From contig SUTT01000016.1 in NCBI GenBank assembly GCA_015152565.1, positions 1 to 43,850 on the forward strand: a DNA stretch of 43,850 nucleotides. The letters run 5' to 3'. The notes beneath the pieces were generated by a model. That model searched no databases and was not told the DNA's origin. It was given only the letters and a program-made list of their open reading frames with translations. This DNA comes from Cyanobacteria bacterium SIG27. Lineage in GTDB: Bacteria > Cyanobacteriota > Vampirovibrionia > Gastranaerophilales > Gastranaerophilaceae. Both the position numbers and the translations under genes were made by a program. Below are positions 7,427 through 15,353 of the stretch, one piece after another. Position 1 is the first letter of the stretch. Every line of letters starts with the position of its first letter.

Positions 7427-7663
7427 TTAATCTTTTTCAATTTGTTTTATGTTGCAATATTTGTTTTTATTATCCCATTCCCAGTTATATTTTGTACAAT
7501 TATCTTCATTGATTTCAATTAAACCATATTCGGTATTAAGTTTTAAACCAGCTTTGCAATATCCAGTATCTAAACAATAGTCTTTCTCATCAAATAATAT
7601 GAGATAAAGAAAAATAAAAATTACTGTAATTATAATTGTTGGAATAATAAAAAACTTTTTCAT
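7427..7663 (-). CDS. Small membrane-anchored Cys-containing protein
   Basis: 78 residues. One N-terminal hydrophobic segment (4-24) forms a signal anchor. The polar outer part carries four Cys (DYCLDTGYCKAG, NCTKYNWEW, and KYCNIK) that could form two disulfides. It starts two bases after the stop codon of the 174-residue gene, so the two are almost certainly co-transcribed and probably translationally coupled. I have the impression that this pairing of a short C-x5-C/W-rich membrane protein with a partner like its neighbour recurs in uncultured gut bacteria, but I cannot verify that. A toxin/immunity or envelope-factor role would be speculation. Confidence 0.6.
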   Translation of the reverse strand: MKKFFIIPTIIITVIFIFLYLILFDEKDYCLDTGYCKAGLKLNTEYGLIEINEDNCTKYNWEWDNKNKYCNIKQIEKD

Positions 7664-7665
7664 AA

Positions 7666-8190
7666 TTAATATTTAGAAGACAATCCTTTTGGTCTATATT
7701 TATCAACTAAAATTCTACAATCATCTTCTTTGTTTTTCAAGCCTTGCAATCTGCCATACATGTTTGCACTGTGGTCTTTTCTGTAATCTTCCATGATTTC
7801 GCTAGGTGTCATTTTTGTGCCATCTTTTTTCTTTTTGTATTTGTTTTTTTGTAAATCTGTATCTTCTCTCAAGTTGCTTAATTTTCTTGCTATATCAGCA
7901 CCTTTTTCGCCATATTGAGAAGCTTGGCAATTTGCTTTTGCGTGAAAATATTTGTCAGCATTTTTTGTATTTGCTTCTTTGATGTCGTGATAATTTTGTC
8001 TAAAAGCATCTATTCCGCCTTTAATTTGTTTCAATTCATCAATTGACGAATAGAGTATTTGTTTTGGACTCAAATTGTCGCCTAATTCATTTAATAATTT
8101 ATTGCGCTCTTCTTTTTCTTTTAAAATTTTTTGATTTTTTGCACCATAAAGAATTTCGGCAATAAAATTTTGTTTAGTGTTTTTTGACAC
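7666..8190 (-). CDS. Hypothetical basic protein, first gene of the islet cassette
   Basis: 174 residues from GTG 8190, chosen because AGGAGGA lies just before it. The protein is highly charged with no membrane segment or signal peptide. The central part (about 90-125) reads NTKNADKYFHAKANCQASQY, then a GADIARKLSNLREDTD helix. The C-terminus has NMYGRLQG, then CRILVDKYRPKG near the end. This conserved-looking aromatic/His/Cys pattern belongs to no family I can name with confidence. It is followed two bases later by the small membrane protein. The strong Shine-Dalgarno and the location between tRNA-derived repeats suggest acquired DNA. Its role is unknown; a secreted effector or phage-satellite protein are possibilities only. 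Confidence 0.55.
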   Translation of the reverse strand: MSKNTKQNFIAEILYGAKNQKILKEKEERNKLLNELGDNLSPKQILYSSIDELKQIKGGIDAFRQNYHDIKEANTKNADKYFHAKANCQASQYGEKGADIARKLSNLREDTDLQKNKYKKKKDGTKMTPSEIMEDYRKDHSANMYGRLQGLKNKEDDCRILVDKYRPKGLSSKY

Positions 8191-8470
8191 ACTTCCTCCT
8201 TTGGTTTAGTAGTGCAACGGTTTTAAAAAATAAATAATGAGTAAAAAAATAAATAAAATAATATGTAAAATATAAATATAAATTATATTTATATTATAAC
8301 AAATTTTGCAACTTCTACAAGTGGCTTAAGAAACAATTTTGTTGCACAATTGTTTCAAGAATTGATAAAAATTACCAAAAATTTATCAAAATTCACCAAA
8401 CATTCAAGTCTTGATTTTTTATATAAAACAACCTAAAATCAAGAGTAGAAAAAGGCTTGCTATAATTAAA

Positions 8471-8609
8471 CAGTAGCTCTTTTAAATGGGGTTAGTTTGA
8501 TGAGTGCAACTCATACCCGAGAGGTCGAGACTACGTCTCAGCTTCGGCTTCGCCTACGCATACTGACGCTCTAATGTTCGCTTTGCTTACAAAGAGCCTC
8601 AGCATCCCC
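8471..8609 (+). pseudogene. tRNA-Met pseudogene with palindromic insert
   Basis: Bases 8510-8530 are identical to 6528-6548 of the intact tRNA-Met (anticodon loop with CAT through the variable region), and 8606-8625 are identical to 6561-6580 (acceptor 3' strand and first bases of the trailer). AGTAGCTC near 8472 resembles the D arm, but the bases between are degraded and the 5' acceptor strand is gone. The T arm is interrupted by the same 75-bp insert as at 6614-6688. It cannot fold as a tRNA. Confidence 0.65.
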
Positions 8610-8617
8610 AGCTAATA
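8523..8617. repeat. 95-bp direct repeat, copy 2 (right boundary of the islet)
   Basis: Partner of 6606-6700, 1917 bp further along in the same orientation, with a single visible base difference. Here the repeat is continuous with an upstream tRNA-Met anticodon-arm fragment, whereas copy 1 starts abruptly 37 bases after the intact tRNA. Each copy is followed by a different terminator. Confidence 0.85.
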
Positions 8618-8622
8618 AAAAG

Positions 8623-8649
8623 GACAGGTTTCAAGCCTGTCTTTTTTTT
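8623..8649 (+). terminator. Terminator after the tRNA-Met pseudogene
   Basis: GACAGG (8623-8628) pairs with CCTGTC (8636-8641), followed by eight T. It differs in sequence from the other two tRNA-Met-associated terminators. Confidence 0.85.
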
Positions 8650-8672
8650 GTGGGTTGAAATTTTGTTTTAAT

Positions 8673-8701
8673 TTGATTTTTTATGTACAATCGTACATAA
8701 T
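8673..8701 (+). promoter_or_regulatory. lexA promoter with LexA-type operator
   Basis: TTGATT (8673-8678) and CATAAT (8696-8701) are 17 bases apart. ATG 8708 follows the -10 box by six bases, so the transcript is predicted to be leaderless. A perfect 8-bp inverted repeat, TTATGTAC-AATC-GTACATAA (8681-8700), fills the space between the two boxes and overlaps the -10. Its GTAC-N4-GTAC core resembles the cyanobacterial SOS box (RGTACNNNDGTWCB) more than the E. coli (CTGT-N8-ACAG) or Bacillus (GAAC-N4-GTTC) types. Autorepression of lexA-umuC is the obvious reading. Confidence 0.85.
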
Positions 8702-8707
8702 ATTATT

Positions 8708-9289
8708 ATGAACAACTTAACTCAAAAACAAAAAGATTTTTTTGAAGCTTTAAAAACCCACTATCAACTCAAAGCCCTTTCGAGCTTTGAAAAAATGCGT
8801 GAGATTTTTGGTTTTAAATCTAAAAACTCCATAAAACAATACATTGAAGCGCTCAAAAAAGAAAATTTAATTATAGAAAATGAAAATAATCTCTATATTA
8901 ACCCTAACCAATTTGGTGCTCCTTTGGTTTTGACTTTTGTTAAAGCTGGTTTTGCAGCAATTATGGATGATAAAATTGAAAAAAGAGTTTCAATGGATGA
9001 AGTGTTAGAGATTAATTCTCCCTCTACTTTTGTTTTCAAGGTTTCTGGCGATTCAATGTGTGAAATTGGGATTTTAGATGGTGATTATGTAATCATTAAA
9101 AAAACTCCGAATGCTAATATTGGAGATATTGTTCTTGCCATTGTTGATAATGAATTTACGCTAAAAACCTATAAAAAAGATGGCAATGGCGCTTATCTAA
9201 AACCAGAAAATCAAGATTACCCAATAATTCGCCCAAAATATTCTTTAACAATTTTTGGGGTTGCAATCGGGATAACAAGGAGGTTTTAG
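8708..9289 (+). CDS. lexA: LexA-type SOS repressor (S24 peptidase)
   Basis: 193 residues. The N-terminal winged-helix domain (1-65: LTQKQKDFFEALK, then FGFKSKNSIKQYIEALKKEN) is LexA-like. The C-terminal self-cleaving domain has a scissile Ala80-Gly81 in VKAGFAA, catalytic Ser116 in SGDSMCEIGI, and Lys153 in FTLKTYKK. On DNA damage, RecA filaments stimulate cleavage and derepress the regulon. It has a DNA-binding domain, so it is not merely UmuD, but its position directly before umuC means it may act as a combined LexA/UmuD-like partner. The stop codon overlaps the GTG of umuC by one base. It sits under the palindromic operator at 8681-8700. Another lexA could exist elsewhere in the genome. 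Confidence 0.88.
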   Translation: MNNLTQKQKDFFEALKTHYQLKALSSFEKMREIFGFKSKNSIKQYIEALKKENLIIENENNLYINPNQFGAPLVLTFVKAGFAAIMDDKIEKRVSMDEVLEINSPSTFVFKVSGDSMCEIGILDGDYVIIKKTPNANIGDIVLAIVDNEFTLKTYKKDGNGAYLKPENQDYPIIRPKYSLTIFGVAIGITRRF

Positions 9290-10473
9290 TGGATAAAAGA
9301 GTTATCGCCCTTGTTGATTGTAATAATTTTTTTGTGGCTTGCGAAAGGTTGAGAAAGCCGGAATTAAGAGATGTTCCTGTTTGTGTTTTATCAAACAACG
9401 ATGGCTGCGTTGTTTCTCGCTCAAACGAAGCTAAAAGAATGGGTGTTGAGATGGGAGCACCTTATTTTATCTGTAAACATCAATTTAAAAAGGTTAAATT
9501 TTTATCAGGAGATTTGACTTATTATTGTGAAATATCAAAAAGAGTTATGGATAAATTATACGATTTTACTCCCGATGTTGAAATTTATTCAATCGATGAA
9601 GCTTTTTTAGATTTAACGGGTTTAAGAAAAACTTTTAATTGCTCCTATGAGGAAATAACTCAAAGAATAGTAAAAGAAATTAAAGATGAAATTGGGATTG
9701 ATGTTTCTGTTGGGCTTTCTTATTCAAAAGTTTTAGCAAAGCTTGCAAATGACAAAGCAAAAAAACTCCAAAAAAATAAAATTGATAAAAAAACTTATAA
9801 AATCGGCTATAGAGATATTCAAAAAGAACTAAAAGAAACTCTGATTTCTGACGTTTGGGGTGTAGGAAAAAATACAACAGCGCTTTTAAAAAAGCATTTA
9901 ATTCAAACTTGTGCCGATTTTACTTCACAAGATGATATTTGGATTAAAAAGCACTTAGGAAAAATCGGAATTGAGTTAAAACAAGAGCTTTTAGGAAATG
10001 CTATTCATAGTGTCGAAACAGCACATGTTGCACCAAAATCAATTTCAAGAAGTGAAAGCTTTAAAGAATTTCAAACTGATATAAATTATATTGTTAATGA
10101 GCTTACTTCTCATATTCATAAAGTTTGCAAAAAATTAAGAAGCGAAGAACTTGTTACTTCTTGTATTGGGGTAATGTTAAGAACAAAAGATTTTCAAGTT
10201 TTTGATAGTAAATTAAACCTTATAAACCCGACTAATACAGAATTTGAGCTTATCGATATCGCAAAAGAAATGTTGAATAAAATGTTTCAAAAAGGGGTTG
10301 TTTACCGTTCTGTCGGGTTTTTTGCTACAAAATTAACTCCTCAAAATTCGCAGCAAATCTCTCTTTTTAAAGGGGTAGAAACTGTCAAAAAACAAGAGCT
10401 TTCAAAGTCTTGGGATAAATTAGAAGAAAAGTTTGGAAAAGGAGTTATTAAAATTGGAGAGGTTGAGAGTTAG
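9289..10473 (+). CDS. umuC: Y-family DNA polymerase, UmuC subunit type
   Basis: 394 residues from GTG 9289, overlapping the lexA stop by one base. The palm carries Asp10 in LVDCNNFFVACER and the catalytic pair Asp103-Glu104 in IYSIDEAFLDLTG. A thumb with helix-hairpin-helix (VWGVGKNTTALL) follows, then the little finger, and near the C-terminus a QISLF clamp-binding motif. The UmuC-specific SNNDGCVVSRSNEAK segment is present. It performs error-prone synthesis across lesions as part of a Pol V-like complex. The sequence is complete and all catalytic residues are intact. Co-transcription with lexA puts it under SOS control. Nothing suggests decay. Confidence 0.95.
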   Translation: MDKRVIALVDCNNFFVACERLRKPELRDVPVCVLSNNDGCVVSRSNEAKRMGVEMGAPYFICKHQFKKVKFLSGDLTYYCEISKRVMDKLYDFTPDVEIYSIDEAFLDLTGLRKTFNCSYEEITQRIVKEIKDEIGIDVSVGLSYSKVLAKLANDKAKKLQKNKIDKKTYKIGYRDIQKELKETLISDVWGVGKNTTALLKKHLIQTCADFTSQDDIWIKKHLGKIGIELKQELLGNAIHSVETAHVAPKSISRSESFKEFQTDINYIVNELTSHIHKVCKKLRSEELVTSCIGVMLRTKDFQVFDSKLNLINPTNTEFELIDIAKEMLNKMFQKGVVYRSVGFFATKLTPQNSQQISLFKGVETVKKQELSKSWDKLEEKFGKGVIKIGEVES

Positions 10474-10500
10474 TTCACAGTAGATATGTTGCCATATTTT

Positions 10501-11235
10501 TTAAAATGATAAAAATTGACCGCCTTCAACTCCTAAGCCAAAAAGCGCAAAGTCATATTTAACAGGATCAAATTCATCAAATTCTTTTAATTTTTCAGTT
10601 AGCTCCATAACCGCCCTAAAATCATTGCAAGAGCGTTTTAAGAGCCCAAACTCTCTTGATAATCTTGCAACGTGCGTATCTAGAGGGATTAAAAGCTCTG
10701 ATTTTTTGATGGTCTTCCAAATTCCAAAATCAACTTCGCCATCTCGAACCATCCATCTTAAAAACATATTTAAGCGTTTTAGAGCTGAATTATTTTGCGG
10801 TTTTGCAAACATAAAACAAAAGCCTGAATTATTCGGGCAAGTCGAATTTGAATAAAAATAGTTAGTCGCATTGTTAAACTTATCTTCACAGCTAAAGAGT
10901 TCTTCAAGGCTTGATTTATCAATAATATAAAGTTTATTCAATAATCTTAAAAGTTCAACTAAATCTTCGCTTTTAATAAAACGATAGATAAAATCATCAA
11001 GATTATGTTTTGTGAAATCTTTAATTAAACTCATTGGGGTATCGCAAAGAGAAAAAAGAAAATTTAATTTCTTAATAAATAGTTCTCTTTTTCCAAAAGC
11101 AAACAAGGAAGATATGAAAGCTGAAATTTCAATATCTTGCTTGTTTTTAAACTTGTGTGGAAATTGAATTGGGTCAGATTTGATAAAATCTTTTGTTTCG
11201 TATTTTTTAACTAAATTATCAAGCTTATTTTTCAT
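10501..11235 (-). CDS. DUF2400 / TIGR02757 family protein
   Basis: 244 residues, the usual family size. Typical segments are QFPHKFKNKQDIEISAFISS near residue 24, LKRLNMFLRWMVRDGEVDFG near 165, LIPLDTHVARLSREFGL near 190, and a C-terminal DPVKYDFALFGLGV. The family is widespread in Bacteria, has a predicted helix-hairpin-helix/DNA-glycosylase-like helical fold, and lacks an agreed function. It is the last gene of a five-gene minus-strand operon and overlaps the tadA end by 11 bases. It converges with umuC, with 27 bases between. Confidence 0.85.
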   Translation of the reverse strand: MKNKLDNLVKKYETKDFIKSDPIQFPHKFKNKQDIEISAFISSLFAFGKRELFIKKLNFLFSLCDTPMSLIKDFTKHNLDDFIYRFIKSEDLVELLRLLNKLYIIDKSSLEELFSCEDKFNNATNYFYSNSTCPNNSGFCFMFAKPQNNSALKRLNMFLRWMVRDGEVDFGIWKTIKKSELLIPLDTHVARLSREFGLLKRSCNDFRAVMELTEKLKEFDEFDPVKYDFALFGLGVEGGQFLSF

Positions 11236-11665
11236 TTCTTAATTTCTCAAAATAGTTTTTTAAAAGTTTATTGCATTCTTCTTCTAAAATTCCGCCTTTA
11301 ACGCTTATTTTAGAATTAGCCAGTTTTAAAAGATTTATTGCGCTGCCAAAAGCTCCATATTTGATGTCGTAAGACCCAAAATAGACATTTTTAAATCGAG
11401 CGTTTATAATCGCCCAAGCGCACATTGGACATGGTTCAAGTGTTACGTATATATCGCAATTATCTAGTCTCCATGAACTCAATTTTTTGTTTGCTTCTTT
11501 GATTGCCAAAATTTCGGCGTGAGCTATTGTTTGGTTGTTTTTTTCTCTTTTATTTGTTTTAAGGGCGATAATTTCATTGTTTTTTACGATTAGCGCTGCA
11601 ATAGGTATATCTTTTTTAACTTTTTTGGCTTCATTAAGCGCTATAGCCATATATTTATTTAACAT
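11225..11665 (-). CDS. tadA: tRNA-specific adenosine deaminase
   Basis: 146 residues from ATG 11665; a TTG two codons earlier is possible but less likely. The zinc-dependent deaminase motifs are intact: HAEILAIKEA (His ligand and catalytic Glu) and PCPMCAWAI (two Cys ligands). TadA converts A34 to inosine in tRNA-Arg(ACG) and is usually essential. The ending ECNKLLKNYFEKLR agrees with TadA rather than with free-base cytosine or guanine deaminases, though the small deaminases are hard to tell apart. The start lies inside the 3' end of the histidine-kinase gene and the end overlaps the DUF2400 gene, implying translational coupling. Confidence 0.85.
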   Translation of the reverse strand: MLNKYMAIALNEAKKVKKDIPIAALIVKNNEIIALKTNKREKNNQTIAHAEILAIKEANKKLSSWRLDNCDIYVTLEPCPMCAWAIINARFKNVYFGSYDIKYGAFGSAINLLKLANSKISVKGGILEEECNKLLKNYFEKLRNEK

Positions 11666-13295
11666 AATCAATGAATTCCAGTTTGATTGTGAAATCTTCT
11701 TTTATATCAAGTGAAATATTGATTTTCATAGCGCTTGCCAATCCTTTAACGATATATAACCCAAGCCCTGTTCCTCTTGTTGTTCTTGTTAGGGTCGAAT
11801 CAACTCTGACAAACTTATCAAATAATTTTTCTTTCATATCAGGCGCTATTTTTTCACATTTATTTGAAATTTTAATCGTAGGAATTGAATTAATGTTCAT
11901 TGCTTCAATTGTAATTGGCTGATTATCAAGAGAATATTTAATCGCATTGTCAATTAAATTGATTAAAATTTGCTCTAATCTATAGTTATCAGCCCAAACA
12001 AAGCTTAAATCTTTTGAAATGTTGGTTTTAAAATCGACATTATCATTTTTTAAATATTCCAAAACTTGATTAATAGATTCAATTAAATCTACTTCTTCAA
12101 TGTTGAACTTCAAGCTAAAACTTTCAAGTTCTGGAATAACTAATAAATCATCAACCATTTTTGAAAGCCTTTGAGCTTGCTGTTTGATAATTTGAAGCGA
12201 GCTTGTTTTAGTTTGCTCATCAACTTTGATATCATTTCTTAAAAGCCTAGAACTATAGCCAATTATACTTGTTAGAGGAGTTCTAAACTCGTGGCTTGTT
12301 GCGTTTATTAGATGTTCTCTAAATTCGTTTAGTTTTTCAAGCTCTATGTTTTTCTTTTTTAAATCTTTATATGAAACGTTGATTTTATCTGCCATATAGT
12401 TAAATTCTTTGGCTAAAAATACAAGTTCATGTGGGGTAAAGACGGATTTTAGTAAGTGAATTTTTTTATCATAATTTCCCTTAGAAATCGCTTTAATTCC
12501 TTTGAAAAGTTGTCTTACATTGATATAAAGATATGTTGTATACAAACCAACCATAATAAAGATAAACAATGCTGATAAACAAAGCGAAAGAATAATTCTA
12601 AAGCGTGCTTTATTGATTGTTTTAGCTGTGACTTTTTTGGTCGTATCAACAACAACAAACCAATCAGGGTTATCTAACTTATAATAAGCTTTTGGTGTAT
12701 TTTTTTTCTTGCCAAAAATAGTTGGTTCTTCAATTTCGTCTTTTATTCTTAAATCTTCTAAAACATTTTTAGCGTTTGTGTTTGTTGAGTTTGTTGCGAT
12801 TAATTCTTTTGTTTGAGAATTGAAGATATAAATGTGTCTTTGAGTAGTTTCGGGGAAAAGTTTAGAGATGATGTTTACTTTAATTTGCGCTGTAAGAAAA
12901 TATTTGTTTTCTTTATCGATTGGCGCAAAAAGTGTCATATCTTCATCATGGATATTTAAATCCAGTGAAGATAATTTTTCTTTTTCAACTATATCTAAGT
13001 TTTTAAAAAGTTTTGTTTTAGCTTCAATTTCATCAAAATATTGAACTTTTGCCATTGTGTTTGGAATATAGTTAAAGCCTGAAGCCATTTGGTTTAGCTG
13101 AGATTGGCTAAAATTAACATAGTTTTCAATGGCTTCACCCACAAAGCGTGCCATTAATTTTGCGTTATTGCTAAGTTCAAGTCTAACGCTTTGTTGAGAA
13201 ACGTTAGAAATAATTAATCCCATAGTAATAAAAGGAATTAAAACCGCTAAAACCAAAACTATGATAATCTGTTCAACAATTTTTAATCTTTTCAT
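11655..13295 (-). CDS. Membrane sensor histidine kinase
   Basis: 546 residues. TM1 is at about 9-31 and TM2 at about 233-255, flanking a roughly 200-residue extracytoplasmic sensor that looks Cache-like (paired alpha/beta, with TQRHIYIFNSQTKELIAT). A HAMP linker follows (about 256-310). HisKA has the phosphoacceptor His335 in SHEFRTPLTSIIGY. HATPase_c has the N box around Asn450 (NLIDNAIKYS) and G box GTGLGLYIVKG. It starts on the stop codon of the response regulator (TAATG), giving a classic two-component pair. The signal is unknown. The downstream overlap with tadA is unusual, because a housekeeping gene then depends on a signalling operon. Confidence 0.93.
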   Translation of the reverse strand: MKRLKIVEQIIIVLVLAVLIPFITMGLIISNVSQQSVRLELSNNAKLMARFVGEAIENYVNFSQSQLNQMASGFNYIPNTMAKVQYFDEIEAKTKLFKNLDIVEKEKLSSLDLNIHDEDMTLFAPIDKENKYFLTAQIKVNIISKLFPETTQRHIYIFNSQTKELIATNSTNTNAKNVLEDLRIKDEIEEPTIFGKKKNTPKAYYKLDNPDWFVVVDTTKKVTAKTINKARFRIILSLCLSALFIFIMVGLYTTYLYINVRQLFKGIKAISKGNYDKKIHLLKSVFTPHELVFLAKEFNYMADKINVSYKDLKKKNIELEKLNEFREHLINATSHEFRTPLTSIIGYSSRLLRNDIKVDEQTKTSSLQIIKQQAQRLSKMVDDLLVIPELESFSLKFNIEEVDLIESINQVLEYLKNDNVDFKTNISKDLSFVWADNYRLEQILINLIDNAIKYSLDNQPITIEAMNINSIPTIKISNKCEKIAPDMKEKLFDKFVRVDSTLTRTTRGTGLGLYIVKGLASAMKINISLDIKEDFTIKLEFIDYVK

Positions 13296-14014
13296 TAGTT
13301 ATTATCCAATAGACCAAAAGGTGTTAATTTATATCCAACATTTACAACTGTATGAAGATACTTTGGTTCTCTTGTGTTTTCTTCGATTTTTTGTCTTAAA
13401 CCGCCAACATGAACTCTTACCATTCTGACATCTTCATCACTTCCGTAACCCCAAACTTCGTCTAATAATGTTGCTAAAGTAACAGGAGAGTTGATGTGTT
13501 GCATCATACAATATAAAATTTCAAATTCCGTTGGAGTTAATTTAACTTTTTTATCTAAGATAACTGCTTCTAAGCTATCAGGTAAAATTTCAATATCACC
13601 CGCTCTTAAAACCTCTTTATTGTTTTGTTTTTGGCTTGTTTCGCCACGTCTTAAAAGGGCTCTAATTCTTAATAATACTTCTTGAATTTCAAAAGGTTTA
13701 ATTAAATAATCATCTGCTCCGCAGTCAAAACCTTGGGTTTTATCTTCGATTGCTCCTTTTGCGGTTAGCATAAGAATAGGAATATCGGGTTTTGCAATTC
13801 TAATGTTTTTGCAAACCTCATAACCATTCATTTTTGGCATCATTACATCTAAAAGAATTAAGTCGTAGTTGTTTTCCAGTGCTTTTTTTAAACCTTCTTG
13901 TCCGTCAACGGCGCAATCTACGATATATCCACTTTGTGCTATATCAAAAACTAAAAGTTCTCTAATTTGTTTATCATCATCTACGATTAGCAATCTTTTA
14001 TTATTTTTCTGCAT
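13295..14014 (-). CDS. OmpR/PhoB-family response regulator
   Basis: 239 residues. The receiver (5-122) has the acidic pocket in LLIVDDD, phosphoacceptor Asp56 in LILLDVMMPKMNGYEV, the switch Thr in MLTAKG, and Lys in YLIKPF. The winged-helix DNA-binding domain (about 138-236) includes VKLTPTEFEILYCMM and the recognition helix region EDVRMVRVHVGGLRQKIEEN, then VVNVGYKL. It overlaps the NfeD-like gene by 14 bases and the kinase by one base. It is the cognate partner of the following kinase. Overall similarity is to cyanobacterial and Firmicute OmpR types; the regulon cannot be inferred. Confidence 0.94.
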   Translation of the reverse strand: MQKNNKRLLIVDDDKQIRELLVFDIAQSGYIVDCAVDGQEGLKKALENNYDLILLDVMMPKMNGYEVCKNIRIAKPDIPILMLTAKGAIEDKTQGFDCGADDYLIKPFEIQEVLLRIRALLRRGETSQKQNNKEVLRAGDIEILPDSLEAVILDKKVKLTPTEFEILYCMMQHINSPVTLATLLDEVWGYGSDEDVRMVRVHVGGLRQKIEENTREPKYLHTVVNVGYKLTPFGLLDNN

Positions 14015-14450
14015 TGTTTACTACCTTAACATTCATGATTTTATTTTCTTTTGAAACAATCCGAACAATGTTTCCTGCTTTGATTTCCTTGTCGTTAATG
14101 CTTTTAGCACTCCAAAGCTGGTTATTGTATTCAATATAACCTAAACCATCTATTGATAAAGTTTTTCCGATGTCCTTTACAACAGTTGCGGTTTTACCGA
14201 TAAAATCGCCCAATTTTTTATTTTTTTGTATGTAATTTTGCTCTTGCTTAAAGCTTTTTTTAATTAATAAGTAAAATAATGAGCTAAAACATAACAAGGA
14301 TATTGTTTGATATAAATAATCTTTTGGAAATTTATAGGCTATAATTGAGCAAAAAAGAAAGGTCGAAGCAAGGGTGAGTTTGTAAATGTTTGATTTTAAA
14401 AACTCTAAAAATAAAAATATAATACCTAATATTGCCCAAAAAATATACAC
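14001..14450 (-). CDS. NfeD-like membrane protein
   Basis: 149 residues from GTG 14450, with AAGG about 13 bases upstream. Two or three short hydrophobic segments occupy residues 1-65 (FWAILGIIFLFLEF, LTLASTFLFCSIIAY, TISLLCFSSLFYLLI). A C-terminal OB-fold domain of the NfeD type follows (about 83-145: FIGKTATVVKDIG, then YIEYNNQLWSAKSINDKEIK, then GNIVRIV). NfeD proteins usually pair with membrane proteases or flotillin-like SPFH proteins; neither is seen here. It heads the five-gene minus-strand operon, with TATAAT at 14475-14480 on this strand as a likely -10. Confidence 0.75.
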   Translation of the reverse strand: MYIFWAILGIIFLFLEFLKSNIYKLTLASTFLFCSIIAYKFPKDYLYQTISLLCFSSLFYLLIKKSFKQEQNYIQKNKKLGDFIGKTATVVKDIGKTLSIDGLGYIEYNNQLWSAKSINDKEIKAGNIVRIVSKENKIMNVKVVNNAEK

Positions 14451-14519
14451 TATAGCGCCAACCTTATCTAATTAATTATAAATATTTAAAAAAACAGTGT
14501 CAAATGTATTTAAAATATA

Positions 14520-15338
14520 TTAATAATAACTTCTTTGACTTCTGCCTTTGATGAAATTAATGACCGTTATTTCTGGTTTGCAATTAATTCTAAGAGGGAT
14601 ACCTTTTAACCCTAGTCCTTTTGAAACAATCATTTTATTGTATGTTTCTTTAATTAAACCATGGGCAAATTTGCTTCCATATCTTGATGAAGCAAACAAG
14701 GCTTTATTGCCCAAAGGCAAGAGAAATTGACCACCGTGAGTGTGTCCTGCTAAAATTATATTAGCGTCATCAATGATATCGTAATATACGTCTGGATTAT
14801 GCGTCACTACAATTCTTGGTTTTGTTGTTCTTTTAAATGCTTCAGAAATTCTAGCACTTCTTGTTGTGGCATCTGAAATACCGATAATATCAACATAGCG
14901 GCTTTTTATAATCGTTCTTGCGTTGGAATCTTCTAAAACTTTAATGTTCATTGATTGAAGAGCGTTTTTAATTGCTTCTCCATCTGTATTCCAGTCGTTT
15001 TCTCCTAAAACAGCATAAGTTTTTGCGGTTAAAAGGTTTAATTTTTGTGCCATAATGTCTAAATTCATTGTTTGTTTTAGATTTTTTCCATTGGCAAAAT
15101 CCCCACCTAATATTACTATATCTGGTTTTAGAGAGTTGGTTCTTTGAATTATGTTGTCTAGTCTTTTATAATCTCTTTTTTTTAGGTGAAAATCAGTTAA
15201 AAAGGCAACACGAATACCTTGGAGGCGATTATCTTCAATGTCATATTTTACCACTTCCAGTGCGTTTGGCTCTATAAAAATTCCGTTGATTATGAGATAC
15301 AGTATCAGTAATAAGAATACTGCCATTTGTTTAGTCAT
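14520..15338 (-). CDS. Metallophosphoesterase (YkuE-like)
   Basis: 272 residues. An N-terminal signal anchor (about 4-22) is followed by a calcineurin-like phosphoesterase. The metal motifs are complete: FLTDFHLKK (D-x-H), ILGGDFANG (GD), VLGENDW (GN-D in place of GNH-D), VTHNPD, and LAGHTHGGQF. It is predicted to be membrane-attached with the active site outside or at the membrane surface. YkuE-like members hydrolyse phosphodiesters or lipid-linked substrates; the actual substrate is unknown. Glu-Asn in the third motif is normal for the YkuE branch. It has its own promoter: an extended -10 ends six bases before the ATG, so the gene is probably leaderless. Confidence 0.85.
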   Translation of the reverse strand: MTKQMAVFLLLILYLIINGIFIEPNALEVVKYDIEDNRLQGIRVAFLTDFHLKKRDYKRLDNIIQRTNSLKPDIVILGGDFANGKNLKQTMNLDIMAQKLNLLTAKTYAVLGENDWNTDGEAIKNALQSMNIKVLEDSNARTIIKSRYVDIIGISDATTRSARISEAFKRTTKPRIVVTHNPDVYYDIIDDANIILAGHTHGGQFLLPLGNKALFASSRYGSKFAHGLIKETYNKMIVSKGLGLKGIPLRINCKPEITVINFIKGRSQRSYY

Positions 15339-15344
15339 AAGTTA

Positions 15345-15353
15345 ATTTTATCA
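15345..15353 (-). promoter_or_regulatory. Extended -10 for leaderless metallophosphoesterase
   Basis: The minus strand reads TGATAAAAT, then six bases, then ATG 15338. The TG-N-TAAAAT form is an extended -10, and the predicted start falls on the A of ATG. No Shine-Dalgarno fits. Confidence 0.65.
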
